NCBI GenBank assembly: GCA_964531025.1
Contig: CAZHDY010000003.1
Location: 186,001-250,000 of the forward strand
Source: CALMEC01 sp964531025
GTDB taxonomy: Bacteria; Actinomycetota; Thermoleophilia; Miltoncostaeales; Miltoncostaeaceae
DNA length: 64,000 bases
Direction of reading: 5' to 3'
Position 1 is the first letter of the stretch. Each line of letters starts with the position of its first letter. Under the pieces are notes generated by a model. That model made no database searches. It was given only the letters and a program-made list of their open reading frames with translations, and had not been told where the DNA came from. Below are positions 8,283 through 16,969 of the stretch, piece by piece. The position numbers were made by a program, and so were the translations under genes.

Positions 8283-9641
8283 CTACGAACGGAAGGCGGC
8301 CTCCAGCGCGGCCGTCACGGTGTCCACCCGATCGACGGTCAGACCGGCGGCGGACGACTCCTCGTCACCGGCGGGGATGACGGCGTGCTCCAGCTTCCGC
8401 GCCGCGCCGGCGGCCAACCGCCGCTCTGCTCCACCCACGGGCCGGACGACGCCCGTCAGGCCGAGCTCACCGAAGGCGAACACCGAGCCACCCAGCGGAC
8501 GGTTGCGGAACGCGCTCGTCACGGCGAGGGCGACGGCGAGATCGGCGGCCGGCTCGGCGGCGCGAGCACCGGCGGCGACGCTCACGAAGACGTCCTGATC
8601 CCCCAGCCGCAGTCCGGCGTGACGGCTGAGGATGGCCAGGATCTGCGCCAGGCGCGTCCGGTCCACACCGACGGCCACGCGACGTGGCGGCACGATCTCC
8701 GTGTACCCGACCAGGGCCTGGACCTCGACCAGGACGGCGCGTGAGCCCTCCAGGACCGGGAGGACGCACGAACCCACCCGCTGCCCCGCCTCGGCCAGCC
8801 AGATCGCGGTGGGATCCTCCACCGACACGAGCCCGTTGGCGCGCATCTCGAGGACACCGACCTCGTTGGTCGAGCCGAAGCGGTTCTTGGTGGCGCGCAG
8901 AACACGGTGCACGCGTCCCTCCTCGCCGTCGAAGGCGATGACGCAGTCGACGAGGTGTTCCAGGAGGCGTGGACCGGCCAGCGCTCCGTCCTTCGTCACC
9001 TGCCCCACCACCAGGACGGTGACGCCACTGGACTTCGCGGCACGCATGAGCTCCGCGGCGGCCTGCCGCACCTGCTGAACGCTGCCCGGCGCTCCGTCGA
9101 GCGCATCGGACGAGAGCGTCTGCACGGAGTCGACGGCGACGACGGAATGATCGGCCGCCTGAACCAGGGCCACGACGGACTCGAGGCGCGTCTCGGCGAG
9201 GACCTCGACGCCGCCGCAGTCGACCGTGAGCCGCGCTGCACGTCCCTGTACCTGCTTCGCCGACTCCTCACCGGTCACGAGGAGCACACGCGCATCGGTC
9301 GACAGATGACCCAGCACCTGCATGACGAGGGTGCTCTTGCCGATGCCGGGCTCGCCACCGACGAGGACGAGCGAGCCCGGGACGAGCCCACCGCCCAGGA
9401 CACGATCGAACTCGCCGACTCCGGTCGCCACACGGGCCTCGGAACCACCCTCCACGTCGCGCAACCGCACGGGCGCGGACACCGGAACCGCCGATGCGCT
9501 CCCGGCGCCACTTCTGATGGTGGCCACCTCGGCCATCGTCCCCCACTCCCCGCAGCCCGGGCAGCGGCCCAGCCACTTCGGTGCCTCCTGGCCGCACGCG
9601 GTGCAGTGGAAGGTGGTCTTCTGGCGGGAGGGCGGCATCAT
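8283..9641 (-). CDS. radA: DNA repair protein RadA
   Basis: 452 residues in canonical order: a four-cysteine zinc finger (C13, C16, C27, C30), a RecA-like ATPase with GGEPGIGKST, the RadA-specific KNRFGSTNEVG motif, and a C-terminal Lon-like domain. RadA drives branch migration during homologous recombination. Two adjacent ATG codons make the exact start uncertain by one residue. It is convergent with the PIN-TRAM gene and lies downstream of clpC on the same strand, separated by a terminator hairpin. Confidence 0.95.
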   Translation of the reverse strand: MMPPSRQKTTFHCTACGQEAPKWLGRCPGCGEWGTMAEVATIRSGAGSASAVPVSAPVRLRDVEGGSEARVATGVGEFDRVLGGGLVPGSLVLVGGEPGIGKSTLVMQVLGHLSTDARVLLVTGEESAKQVQGRAARLTVDCGGVEVLAETRLESVVALVQAADHSVVAVDSVQTLSSDALDGAPGSVQQVRQAAAELMRAAKSSGVTVLVVGQVTKDGALAGPRLLEHLVDCVIAFDGEEGRVHRVLRATKNRFGSTNEVGVLEMRANGLVSVEDPTAIWLAEAGQRVGSCVLPVLEGSRAVLVEVQALVGYTEIVPPRRVAVGVDRTRLAQILAILSRHAGLRLGDQDVFVSVAAGARAAEPAADLAVALAVTSAFRNRPLGGSVFAFGELGLTGVVRPVGGAERRLAAGAARKLEHAVIPAGDEESSAAGLTVDRVDTVTAALEAAFRS

Positions 9642-9720
9642 GGGGGATTGTGACAGGGCACTCGGTCACATGACCGTGTCGACTCCGTGCCGAATATGCG
9701 ACGAACACGGCCCAAATGAC

Positions 9721-9746
9721 GAGGGACCCGGTCATCCGGGCCCCTC
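9721..9746 (-). terminator. Terminator of clpC
   Basis: GAGGG-A-CCCGG and CCGGG-C-CCCTC form a ten-pair stem with one mismatch and a TCAT loop, 26 bases after the clpC stop. On the minus strand it is followed by a short T-rich stretch. Confidence 0.65.
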
Positions 9747-9771
9747 GAACCTCACACGCTCTCGACGAACA

Positions 9772-12291
9772 TCACTCTGCGGACGCTGCCTCTGCGTCCC
9801 CCTCTGAGGAGGCGGCGGCTGCCACAGCGGGCGGCTCGCCCTCCTTCAGCGTGATCTTCATCTCGCCACCCTCGCGATCGACGTGGACGACGGTACCCTC
9901 GGCGAGGTCGCCGCCCAGCACCTGGTCGGCCAGTGGGTCCTCGATGAGGCGCTGGATCGCCCGGCGGAGCGGACGGGCACCCATGGTCGGGTCGTAGCCC
10001 TCTTCCACCAGGAGGTCCTTGGCCGCCTCCGTGAGCTGGAGCGACAGGCCGCGCTCGCCCAACTGGTTCTGCAGCCGGACCAGGAGCAGATCGACCACCT
10101 CGGTGATCTCATCCTTGGTGAGCTTGTGGAAGACGATGACCTCGTCGATGCGGTTGATGAGCTCGGGACGGAACACGCGCCGGAGCTCGCCCATGATCTG
10201 CGACTTCATGTCGTCGTAGCTCATACCCGTCTCGTCGAGGACCGAGAAGCCCAGCGGCGTGTTGCGGGAGATGGTGGCCGCACCGATGTTGGACGTCATG
10301 ATGACGATCGCGTTGCGGAAGTCGACCGACCGGCCCTGCGAGTCCGTGAGACGTCCGTCCTCCAGCACCTGCAGGAGGATGTTGAACACCTCGGGGTGGG
10401 CCTTCTCGATCTCGTCCAGCAGGACCACCGAGTACGGCTTGCGCCGCACCATCTCGGTGAGCTGTCCGCCCTCGTCGTAGCCGATGTAGCCAGGGGGCGA
10501 TCCGACGAGACGCGACACGGAGTGCTTCTCCATGTACTCGGACATGTCGATCTGGATGAGGGCCGACTCGTCGCCGAAGAGGAACTCGGCGAGAGTACGG
10601 GCAAGCTCGGTCTTACCGACACCGGACGGGCCGAGGAAGATGAACGAACCGGCCGGACGCTTGGGGTCCTTGATCCCGGCACGCGCACGCCGGATGGCGC
10701 GGGACACGGCGGTGATCGCCGCCTCCTGCCCGATGACGCGCTTGTGCAGTTCCTCCTCCATGCGAAGGAGCTTCTGGGTCTCGGCCTCGGTGAGCTTGAC
10801 GACGGGGATACCGGTCCACATGGACACGATCTCCGCGATCTCATCCTCGCCGATCGCCGGACGCGGACCGTCGTCGTCCGACCTCCAGGCCTCCTCGAGG
10901 TCACGCTTCTTGTTGGTGAGACGGCGTTCCTTGTCGCGGAGGTTGGCCGCCTTCTCGAACTCCTGGTTCTCGATGGCGGCTTCCTTGTCGCGACGCGTGG
11001 TCTCGATCTCGTCCTCGAGCTCGCGGAACGACGGCGGAGCGGTCATCGTCTTGATGCGCATCCGCGACGCCGCCTCGTCGATGAGGTCGATGGCCTTGTC
11101 GGGAAGGAAACGGTCCGAGATGTAGCGGTCGGCCAGGGTGGCCGCCGCCGCCAGGGACTCGTCGGTGATCTCGACGCGGTGGTGGGCCTCGTACCGATCG
11201 CGCAGGCCACGGAGGATCTGCTCGGTCTCGTCGATGGAGGGCTCGTCCACCTGGATCTTCTGGAAGCGACGCTCAAGAGCGGGGTCACGCTCGAGGTACT
11301 TCCGGAACTCGTCAAGCGTCGTGGCGCCGATGGTCTGGAGCTCACCGCGGGCGAGCGCCGGCTTCAGGATGGAGGCGGCGTCGATCGCGCCCTCGGCGGC
11401 ACCGGCGCCGACGAGGTTGTGGAGCTCGTCGATGAACAGGATGATGTCGCCGCGCTGGGTGATCTCCTTCATCACCTTCTTGAGGCGCTCCTCGAACTCA
11501 CCGCGGTACTTCGACCCGGCCACCAGGGCGGCGAGGTCGAGGGTGTAGATCTGCTTGCCGCGGAGGAGGTCCGGGACGGTGCCGCCCGAGATGCGCTGGG
11601 CGAGTCCCTCGACGACCGCGGTCTTCCCAACGCCGGGCTCGCCTATGAGAACCGGGTTGTTCTTGGTTCGACGCGAGAGGATCTGCATGACCCGTTCGAT
11701 CTCGGTCTGACGGCCGACCACCGGGTCGAGCTTTCCGTCCGACGCCATCTTGGTGAGGTTGCGGCCGAACTGGTCGAGAAGCTTGCTCGACTTCTTCTCG
11801 CCCGAACCCGCGGCACCGCTGCCACCGGCCGTGGCGCCCTGACGGGAGCGACCACTGGGACCGGAGAGCATCCGGATGATCTCGTTGCGGATCTTCTCGG
11901 AGTCGGCGTCGAAGTCGGCGAGGATGCGGGCGGCCACGCCCTCGTTCTCGCGCACGAGCCCGAGGAGGATGTGCTCCGTCCCGATGTAGTTGTGTCCCAG
12001 TGAGAGCGCCTCGCGCAGCGCGAGCTCCAGCACCTTCTTCGCCCGTGGTGTGAACGGGATCTGGCCGGAGGTGACCTCCTCGCCGGCACCGACGATGCGG
12101 ACGACCTGGCCACGCACCTCGTCGACAGTAATCTCGAGCCCTTCGAGCACACGTGCGGCGAGGCCCTCCTCCTCACGGAGAAGGCCGAGCAGGATGTGCT
12201 CGGTGCCGATGTAGTTGTGCTTGAGGGTGCGGGCCTCCTCCTGGGCGAGGACGACCACCTGGCGGGCGCGTTCTGTGAAGCGTTCGAACAT
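9772..12291 (-). CDS. clpC: ATP-dependent Clp protease ATPase subunit ClpC
   Basis: 839 residues. Two N-terminal Clp repeats (GLLREEEG, then GLVRENEG) are followed by AAA domain 1 (GEPGVGKTAV and ILFIDELHNL), a middle region with the UVR-like EFEKAANLRDKERR, and AAA domain 2 (GPSGVGKTEL and VVLLDEIEKAHPEV). It unfolds substrates and feeds them to ClpP; a clpP gene lies about 19 kb away at 31360. AAGGAG lies nine bases before the ATG. The Ala/Glu-rich C-terminal tail is ordinary. No CtsR-type repeat was recognised upstream. Confidence 0.97.
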   Translation of the reverse strand: MFERFTERARQVVVLAQEEARTLKHNYIGTEHILLGLLREEEGLAARVLEGLEITVDEVRGQVVRIVGAGEEVTSGQIPFTPRAKKVLELALREALSLGHNYIGTEHILLGLVRENEGVAARILADFDADSEKIRNEIIRMLSGPSGRSRQGATAGGSGAAGSGEKKSSKLLDQFGRNLTKMASDGKLDPVVGRQTEIERVMQILSRRTKNNPVLIGEPGVGKTAVVEGLAQRISGGTVPDLLRGKQIYTLDLAALVAGSKYRGEFEERLKKVMKEITQRGDIILFIDELHNLVGAGAAEGAIDAASILKPALARGELQTIGATTLDEFRKYLERDPALERRFQKIQVDEPSIDETEQILRGLRDRYEAHHRVEITDESLAAAATLADRYISDRFLPDKAIDLIDEAASRMRIKTMTAPPSFRELEDEIETTRRDKEAAIENQEFEKAANLRDKERRLTNKKRDLEEAWRSDDDGPRPAIGEDEIAEIVSMWTGIPVVKLTEAETQKLLRMEEELHKRVIGQEAAITAVSRAIRRARAGIKDPKRPAGSFIFLGPSGVGKTELARTLAEFLFGDESALIQIDMSEYMEKHSVSRLVGSPPGYIGYDEGGQLTEMVRRKPYSVVLLDEIEKAHPEVFNILLQVLEDGRLTDSQGRSVDFRNAIVIMTSNIGAATISRNTPLGFSVLDETGMSYDDMKSQIMGELRRVFRPELINRIDEVIVFHKLTKDEITEVVDLLLVRLQNQLGERGLSLQLTEAAKDLLVEEGYDPTMGARPLRRAIQRLIEDPLADQVLGGDLAEGTVVHVDREGGEMKITLKEGEPPAVAAAASSEGDAEAASAE

Positions 12292-12391
12292 GGACTGGCG
12301 CTCCTTACGTGCGGATGCTCATGGCATCGGCACAGGACGCGGAGAACCCAACGCGGGAGGCCGGGAAGTCCGCTTCTTGTGCGAGAAGAAA

Positions 12392-12577
12392 CTAAGCAGG
12401 AAAATTAGCACGGGTGTCGTTCCCTGAGCCCACCGGCACCTGGCCCTGGGTAGCGCATGCCCCAGCGGATTGCGGGGCGCCCTCGCAGCAGGTCTCCACC
12501 TTGCGGTGGCAACGGTCGCACCACACGCCGTTGTGGCGCCATGCCAGCTCTCCGTCACATGCCGGGCAAAGTCCCAT
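12392..12577 (-). CDS. Small zinc-ribbon protein
   Basis: 61 residues (up to 74 from an earlier start at 12616). The first 30 carry paired cysteines, GLCPACDGELAWRHNGVWCD then RCHRKVETCCEG, which looks like a zinc ribbon. The rest is a low-complexity tail. It lies between rpsR and clpC on the same strand, about 100 bases after rpsR, and could be cotranscribed with either. No named family is recognised. The cysteine spacing makes coding likely although the start is unsure. Confidence 0.45.
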   Translation of the reverse strand: MGLCPACDGELAWRHNGVWCDRCHRKVETCCEGAPQSAGACATQGQVPVGSGNDTRANFPA

Positions 12578-12676
12578 CCATAGGAGTATCCCACGCGCGT
12601 TCGGACCACCGAACACGCGCGGGTCTCACAGCGTTGGTTCCATGCGGTTCCGCCGAGGCGCACCGCATGCCCGAGG

Positions 12677-13090
12677 TCAGACCTCCGCGGTCTCCTCGAT
12701 GAGGATCGTCTCGGTCTCCGTCTCCTCGAGGACCTCACCCGACGGCACGTCGTCGGTGCGCGGACGGTCGCGACGCGGAGGCGGCGAACCCGCGGCGGAT
12801 GCGGCGCCGACGGCACCACGCTCGCGCTGCTTGCGCTCCTGGTCGGGGTACGGGAAAAGCCCCATCGTGCGCGCGCGCTTCACCGCGCGGGCGAGCTGGG
12901 ACTGCTGGCGCCGTGACAGACCGGTGATGCGACGGGAGCGGATCTTCCCACGCTCGGACAGGAAACGACGAAGCGACGGGAAGTTCTTCCAGTCGATCTC
13001 CTCCGCCGCGAGCTGCGGCCGCCGCTTACGCGGTGCCGGCGGCGCCGGACGCTTGCCGCCCTTACGTGGATCCTGCTTCTGCCTACCCAT
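12677..13090 (-). CDS. rpsR: 30S ribosomal protein S18, cysteine-free form with C-terminal extension
   Basis: 137 residues, against about 75-90 for typical S18. The core EIDWKNFPSLRRFLSERGKI, RRITGLSRRQQSQLARAVKR and GLFPY is clear S18. The N-terminal extension (Lys/Arg/Pro-rich) lacks the CxxC found in zinc-binding S18, and the protein contains no cysteine. A tail of about 50 residues ends in an acidic run of Glu and Thr. The gene stands away from rpsF-ssb-rplI, its usual partners, so it may be a second, zinc-independent copy. The start has GAGGAG upstream, and TACTAT (plus strand 13120-13125) could be a -10 box. Confidence 0.88.
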   Translation of the reverse strand: MGRQKQDPRKGGKRPAPPAPRKRRPQLAAEEIDWKNFPSLRRFLSERGKIRSRRITGLSRRQQSQLARAVKRARTMGLFPYPDQERKQRERGAVGAASAAGSPPPRRDRPRTDDVPSGEVLEETETETILIEETAEV

Positions 13091-13242
13091 ACGCTCCTCG
13101 AATTCGAAACCGGCCGGTGATAGTAGCGAATCCGAGGGCGTCAGGCGAGAACGCCGCGTGAGATGCCTCGACGGCCGACCCTCGGGCGGCCGCCGGCCGG
13201 GCGCGGACCGAGCTTCCTTCCGTCACGACACGGTGTGGTTTG

Positions 13243-13704
13243 ATGACCCCGATGGACACGGGAACCGTCATCACGGTGGTCGCAGCCGTCCTCGGCGCGC
13301 TGCTCGCGGGCCTCTACGTCGCGTTCGCGGTGGCGGTGATGCCCGGGCTTCGGAGGACGACGGACGCGACGTTCACCGCGACCATGACCTCGGTGAATAC
13401 GGCCATCCTGAACCCGCTGTTCCTCATCCTCTTCTTCGGTGCGCCCGTCGCCGCGGTGCTCGCCGCCGTGTTCGATGACGTCGGTCGTCCGTGGCTCATC
13501 ACCGGGGCCGTGCTCGCGGTGGTCGCCACGTGGCTCACGGTCCTGGTCAACGTGCCGCTCAACAACCGGCTCGATGCCGACCGCAACAGCGGCGACCCGC
13601 ATGCCCGGGTCCATTTCGAACGTCCATGGGTACGGGCCAACGCCGTTCGCACCGTGCTGCACATCGCCTCGGCGACCTGCCTGGTGATCGCGCTGACCCG
13701 CTAG
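13243..13704 (+). CDS. DUF1772 (anthrone oxygenase-like) membrane protein
   Basis: About 153 residues with four membrane helices. The family pattern is visible: GLYVAFAVAVMPGLRRTTDA after helix 1, NTAILNPLF, then VNVPLNNRLDADR and FERPWVRANAVRTVLHIASA near the C-terminus. DUF1772 members are small membrane proteins, some annotated as anthrone oxygenases, but most have no proven role. Starts at 13240 (TTG), 13243 and 13252 (ATG) are all possible. Confidence 0.75.
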   Translation: MTPMDTGTVITVVAAVLGALLAGLYVAFAVAVMPGLRRTTDATFTATMTSVNTAILNPLFLILFFGAPVAAVLAAVFDDVGRPWLITGAVLAVVATWLTVLVNVPLNNRLDADRNSGDPHARVHFERPWVRANAVRTVLHIASATCLVIALTR

Positions 13705-13798
13705 ACGACGACCTCAGCCGACCGCCGGAGGAGAAAGCACGGACGGCCCTGCAGAGGTGACAGACCCGACCGCGGGGTGCCCGTTCTATGCTCGCCCC

Positions 13799-14923
13799 AT
13801 GTCCGCACTCGAGATCGCCGCCTCCGCCCCGCTCCGTCCGCCCCTGCAGGCCGTGTTCGACACCGTGGCACGCCAGCGCGAGCAGGGCGCCGCCGCCGTC
13901 TGGTGGGCGGACCACCTGCTCCACTGGTTCCCCCAGTCCATCTGGACACCGGACATCGTCCCCGCGGCCGCCACGCAGCCCAGCCCGCACACGTGGTGCG
14001 ACCCGTTCGCCCTTGTCGCGGCGACGGCGCAGCACGTCCCCGACATCCGCTTCGGCATCGGCGTCACCGACACCGTGCGGCGTCACCCCGCGGCGCTCGC
14101 GCAGACGGCACTCACCCTGGATCACCTCACCCAGGGACGGTTCATCCTCGGCGTCGGTGCCGGTGAGGCCCTCAACCTCACGCCGATGGGCATGGAGAAC
14201 CGTCCGGCGCTCAGCCGCCTCCGGGAGGCGCTGGAGGCGATGCGGCTGCTGTTCTCGACCACCGACGAGGTCGACTACGACGGCGAGCACGTGACCCTTC
14301 GCGGCGCGGCCGTGGGACTCGAACCGTTCGGGGACGCCCCGCCGCCCGTCTGGGTCGCCGCCCACGGACCCCGCGGGCTTCGCACGGCCGGTGAGTTCGG
14401 CGACGGATGGTTCCCCGTGTGCACGCGCCCCGACGACTACCGCCGGATGTGGGACGCCGTGCGGTCCGCCGCCCGTGAGGCGGGGCGCGACGACGCGGTC
14501 ACGCCGGCCCTCTACGCGCGCGTCGTGGTGACCGAGACCGACGACGCCGCGATCCGGGCGGCAGGCTCGTCACGACTTCTGCGCTTCATCACGATCACCG
14601 CTCCGGCCGAGGCCTACGAACGCCACGGCGCCGAACATCCGCTGGGAGCCGGTTCCAACGGGATCACCCACTTCCTGCCGACCGGGCTCTCCCGCGAGGA
14701 GGCCCTCGGCCTGGCCGACCGGGTACCCCCGGAGGTCGTCTGCGAGACCGTCATCGCCGGAGCGCCCGACACCGTCGCGCGGCGCCTCGCCGAGATGGCC
14801 GACGCCGGAGCGCGTCACATCCAGGTGGTCAACATGACGCCGCTCTCGTCGTTCGACCTGGCCGGCCCCAGCATCGCGCTGGTGGGCGAGACCATCGCCG
14901 AACTGCGCCGCCTCACCGCCTGA
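13799..14923 (+). CDS. Luciferase-like, probably F420-dependent oxidoreductase
   Basis: 374 residues of the luciferase-like monooxygenase superfamily, a TIM barrel. Visible signatures are FGIGVTDTVRRHPAALAQTA, LTQGRFILGVGAGEALN and PPVWVAAHGPRGLRTAGEFG. The overall length and motifs fit the F420-dependent group related to phthiodiolone ketoreductase and methylene-H4MPT reductase, rather than FMN-dependent luciferases. Cofactor assignment is by family resemblance only. A GTG at 13757 would add 14 residues; the ATG is preferred because the family N-terminus begins there. Confidence 0.75.
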   Translation: MSALEIAASAPLRPPLQAVFDTVARQREQGAAAVWWADHLLHWFPQSIWTPDIVPAAATQPSPHTWCDPFALVAATAQHVPDIRFGIGVTDTVRRHPAALAQTALTLDHLTQGRFILGVGAGEALNLTPMGMENRPALSRLREALEAMRLLFSTTDEVDYDGEHVTLRGAAVGLEPFGDAPPPVWVAAHGPRGLRTAGEFGDGWFPVCTRPDDYRRMWDAVRSAAREAGRDDAVTPALYARVVVTETDDAAIRAAGSSRLLRFITITAPAEAYERHGAEHPLGAGSNGITHFLPTGLSREEALGLADRVPPEVVCETVIAGAPDTVARRLAEMADAGARHIQVVNMTPLSSFDLAGPSIALVGETIAELRRLTA

Positions 14924-15001
14924 GGCGGGACGTCTCGTTATCCGGCCTGAGCGTCGGCGATCAGCGAACGCTCCCCGTTCCCTTCGCTGCGACCCGGCAG
15001 A

Positions 15002-16792
15002 TCAGAGCGACCGGTAGTAATCGCGAATCGTCGCGGCCATCAGCTTGCGCCGCTCGGCGAGGAATTCCCGGTAGGAGCTGGCGTCGACGGACGCGATATC
15101 CGCGGGCACGGCGTTCTCGGCCAGATTGCGCACCAGGTCGTCGGCATCGACGATCTCGCCCAGGGTCAGGGTCCCTGAGGAGATCTGCTCACCGACCTGG
15201 GCCATGTATTCGCCCGGTGGCTTGTTGCTGATGCTGATGTTGATCGACGTCTCCGTAAGGGCATAGTTGGCGACCTGGTTGTAGTCGCCCCGATCGGGGA
15301 ACCCGTTCTTCTGTAGGTAATCCTTCGGCACGATGTGGTGGATGTCACCGAACTGCTGGTGCATGGCCGCGACAGTGATGGCTTTGGAGAGGAAGCCGCG
15401 TGCAAGGCCGGCGACCTGCGCGGCAAGGAACGTCTGGAAGAACGGGCTGATGGTGCTCGTCGTCTCCAATGCGTTGGGCAGCGTCACCATCCAGAACGCG
15501 TCGGACAGTTCGGACTCCTCGATCTGCCGGAGATAGTCGGCCGCGCCGAGCTCGGAGATCCTCCGGATGTCCTGTTCCCAGGTCGACTCGAAGCTGGCCG
15601 TGGACCGGCCCGTGAGGGTCGACATCACGAACCAGCGCTTCACGATCTGCTTCCGATCTCCCTCGCTCAGCGATGCGTCGGCGCAGAGACGTAGGTAGAG
15701 CGCATAGGCGAAGTTCAGAGTGTTCTTCGAGTTCACCATGGACGCTCGGATGAAACCGGCAGACTTGATCAGCATCAGGAAGCTCTCGAAGCGGTACTTC
15801 TTGACGATCTCGTCGAGAGCGCCTTCGAGACGGTCGTAGGCAACGGGGATCCGTGCCTCGTCGACCTTTCGCGTATCGGGATCGCGCCCCGACAACTCAC
15901 TCACGATGCTCGACGCCTTGCCCCGGTTGAATCCGACCAGACCCGCGACGCGGATCACGTCACCGTAGGCCGGGTCGTACAGATCCTCGGCGACGTCCTT
16001 CAGCCAGGCGATCTTGGGCAGGTGACCGGACTCCACGAACCCCTGATCGTTCTCGTCGATGTCTGCGTATGCGTGGGGGGCGACGGCGAGATGACAGAAG
16101 TAGTCGATGAGCTTCCGGAGGTTCCGGCCGCGCTCACCGTAGGTCGCGATCTTGCTCATCGCGAAGTCGGCGCTGTTGAGCGCCACGCCCTTCGAGTTGA
16201 TCCGGATGAAGATCTCGGCGACGGTCTCCACGTCAAGGTCGTCAGCCAGCCCGATGATGCCGATCTGAGCATTCTTGATCCTGCCGAGCTTGGTCAGGTT
16301 GACCTCGAAGAGCCCGCGATCCGCATCCGGATTCCGCTGCAGGTACTCCGCGGCGAACGACAAGGGCGACTCCGTGTTGAAGTACTCACTGATGTCGCCG
16401 ATCCACTGAGGGTTCTTGGCGATGACCGGAGTGCGTGTCGCGAACTCCTCGGTGAGGGGGTTGAAGGCGATTACGATCCGAACCGATCTGTATCTCTTGT
16501 CGACCACGGGCAGGCCTGCGACGGCAGCCCGAAGCGCGGTGATCCGTTGCTGGCCGTCGATCAGAATCTGCTGGTGTGCGGCGACCTGGCCACCCTTGAG
16601 GTTGGCGCCCACGGACTGCCAGGTGATGAGGTAGCCCACCGGATAGCCCTTGTAGAGCGAGTCCATCAGGTCGCGGACCTTCACGCTGTCCCAGACGAAC
16701 GGTCGCTGGAGTTCGGGGATCGCGATCTTGTCGCCTTTGACATCCGCTAGCAGCTGTTCAACCGCCGACTGTGTCACCGAGTACTTCGGCAT
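15002..16792 (-). CDS. DUF262 protein with C-terminal HNH-like motif (possible defence effector)
   Basis: 596 residues. The N-terminal DUF262 (GmrS/ParB-like NTPase) domain shows IPELQRPFVW at 25-34 and DGQQRITAL at 79-87, the motif that senses or hydrolyses nucleotide in GmrSD and SspE. FIRINSKGVALNSADFAMSK follows near residue 190. Near residue 480, FGDIHHIVPKDYL is an HNH/DUF1524-like nuclease signature. This is the GmrSD/SspE type of modification-dependent restriction architecture. No methyltransferase or dnd/ssp phosphorothioation gene is next to it, so it is a solitary effector if it acts in defence. The ATG follows a small gap with no strong promoter. Confidence 0.8.
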   Translation of the reverse strand: MPKYSVTQSAVEQLLADVKGDKIAIPELQRPFVWDSVKVRDLMDSLYKGYPVGYLITWQSVGANLKGGQVAAHQQILIDGQQRITALRAAVAGLPVVDKRYRSVRIVIAFNPLTEEFATRTPVIAKNPQWIGDISEYFNTESPLSFAAEYLQRNPDADRGLFEVNLTKLGRIKNAQIGIIGLADDLDVETVAEIFIRINSKGVALNSADFAMSKIATYGERGRNLRKLIDYFCHLAVAPHAYADIDENDQGFVESGHLPKIAWLKDVAEDLYDPAYGDVIRVAGLVGFNRGKASSIVSELSGRDPDTRKVDEARIPVAYDRLEGALDEIVKKYRFESFLMLIKSAGFIRASMVNSKNTLNFAYALYLRLCADASLSEGDRKQIVKRWFVMSTLTGRSTASFESTWEQDIRRISELGAADYLRQIEESELSDAFWMVTLPNALETTSTISPFFQTFLAAQVAGLARGFLSKAITVAAMHQQFGDIHHIVPKDYLQKNGFPDRGDYNQVANYALTETSINISISNKPPGEYMAQVGEQISSGTLTLGEIVDADDLVRNLAENAVPADIASVDASSYREFLAERRKLMAATIRDYYRSL

Positions 16793-16969
16793 ATCTCTCC
16801 CTCACATGGCTTGGCGGAGGCGTCCGTACGGCCCCGCGGGAGCCGCTCGGATCACGTACCTGTGGTCACCATCGACAGAGGCCGTCTCGTCCTGAACACC
16901 GGCGGCCTCAGGATGCCGCGCTCGTCCATGATCGGATCCCCGCCCCTGGGCGGGAGACGGATCGGACGT

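Noticed and set aside
9883..12003. 706-codon plus-strand frame
   Set aside because: It is exactly antisense to clpC and has the Asp/Glu/Arg/Leu-rich composition of antisense frames in GC-rich genes.
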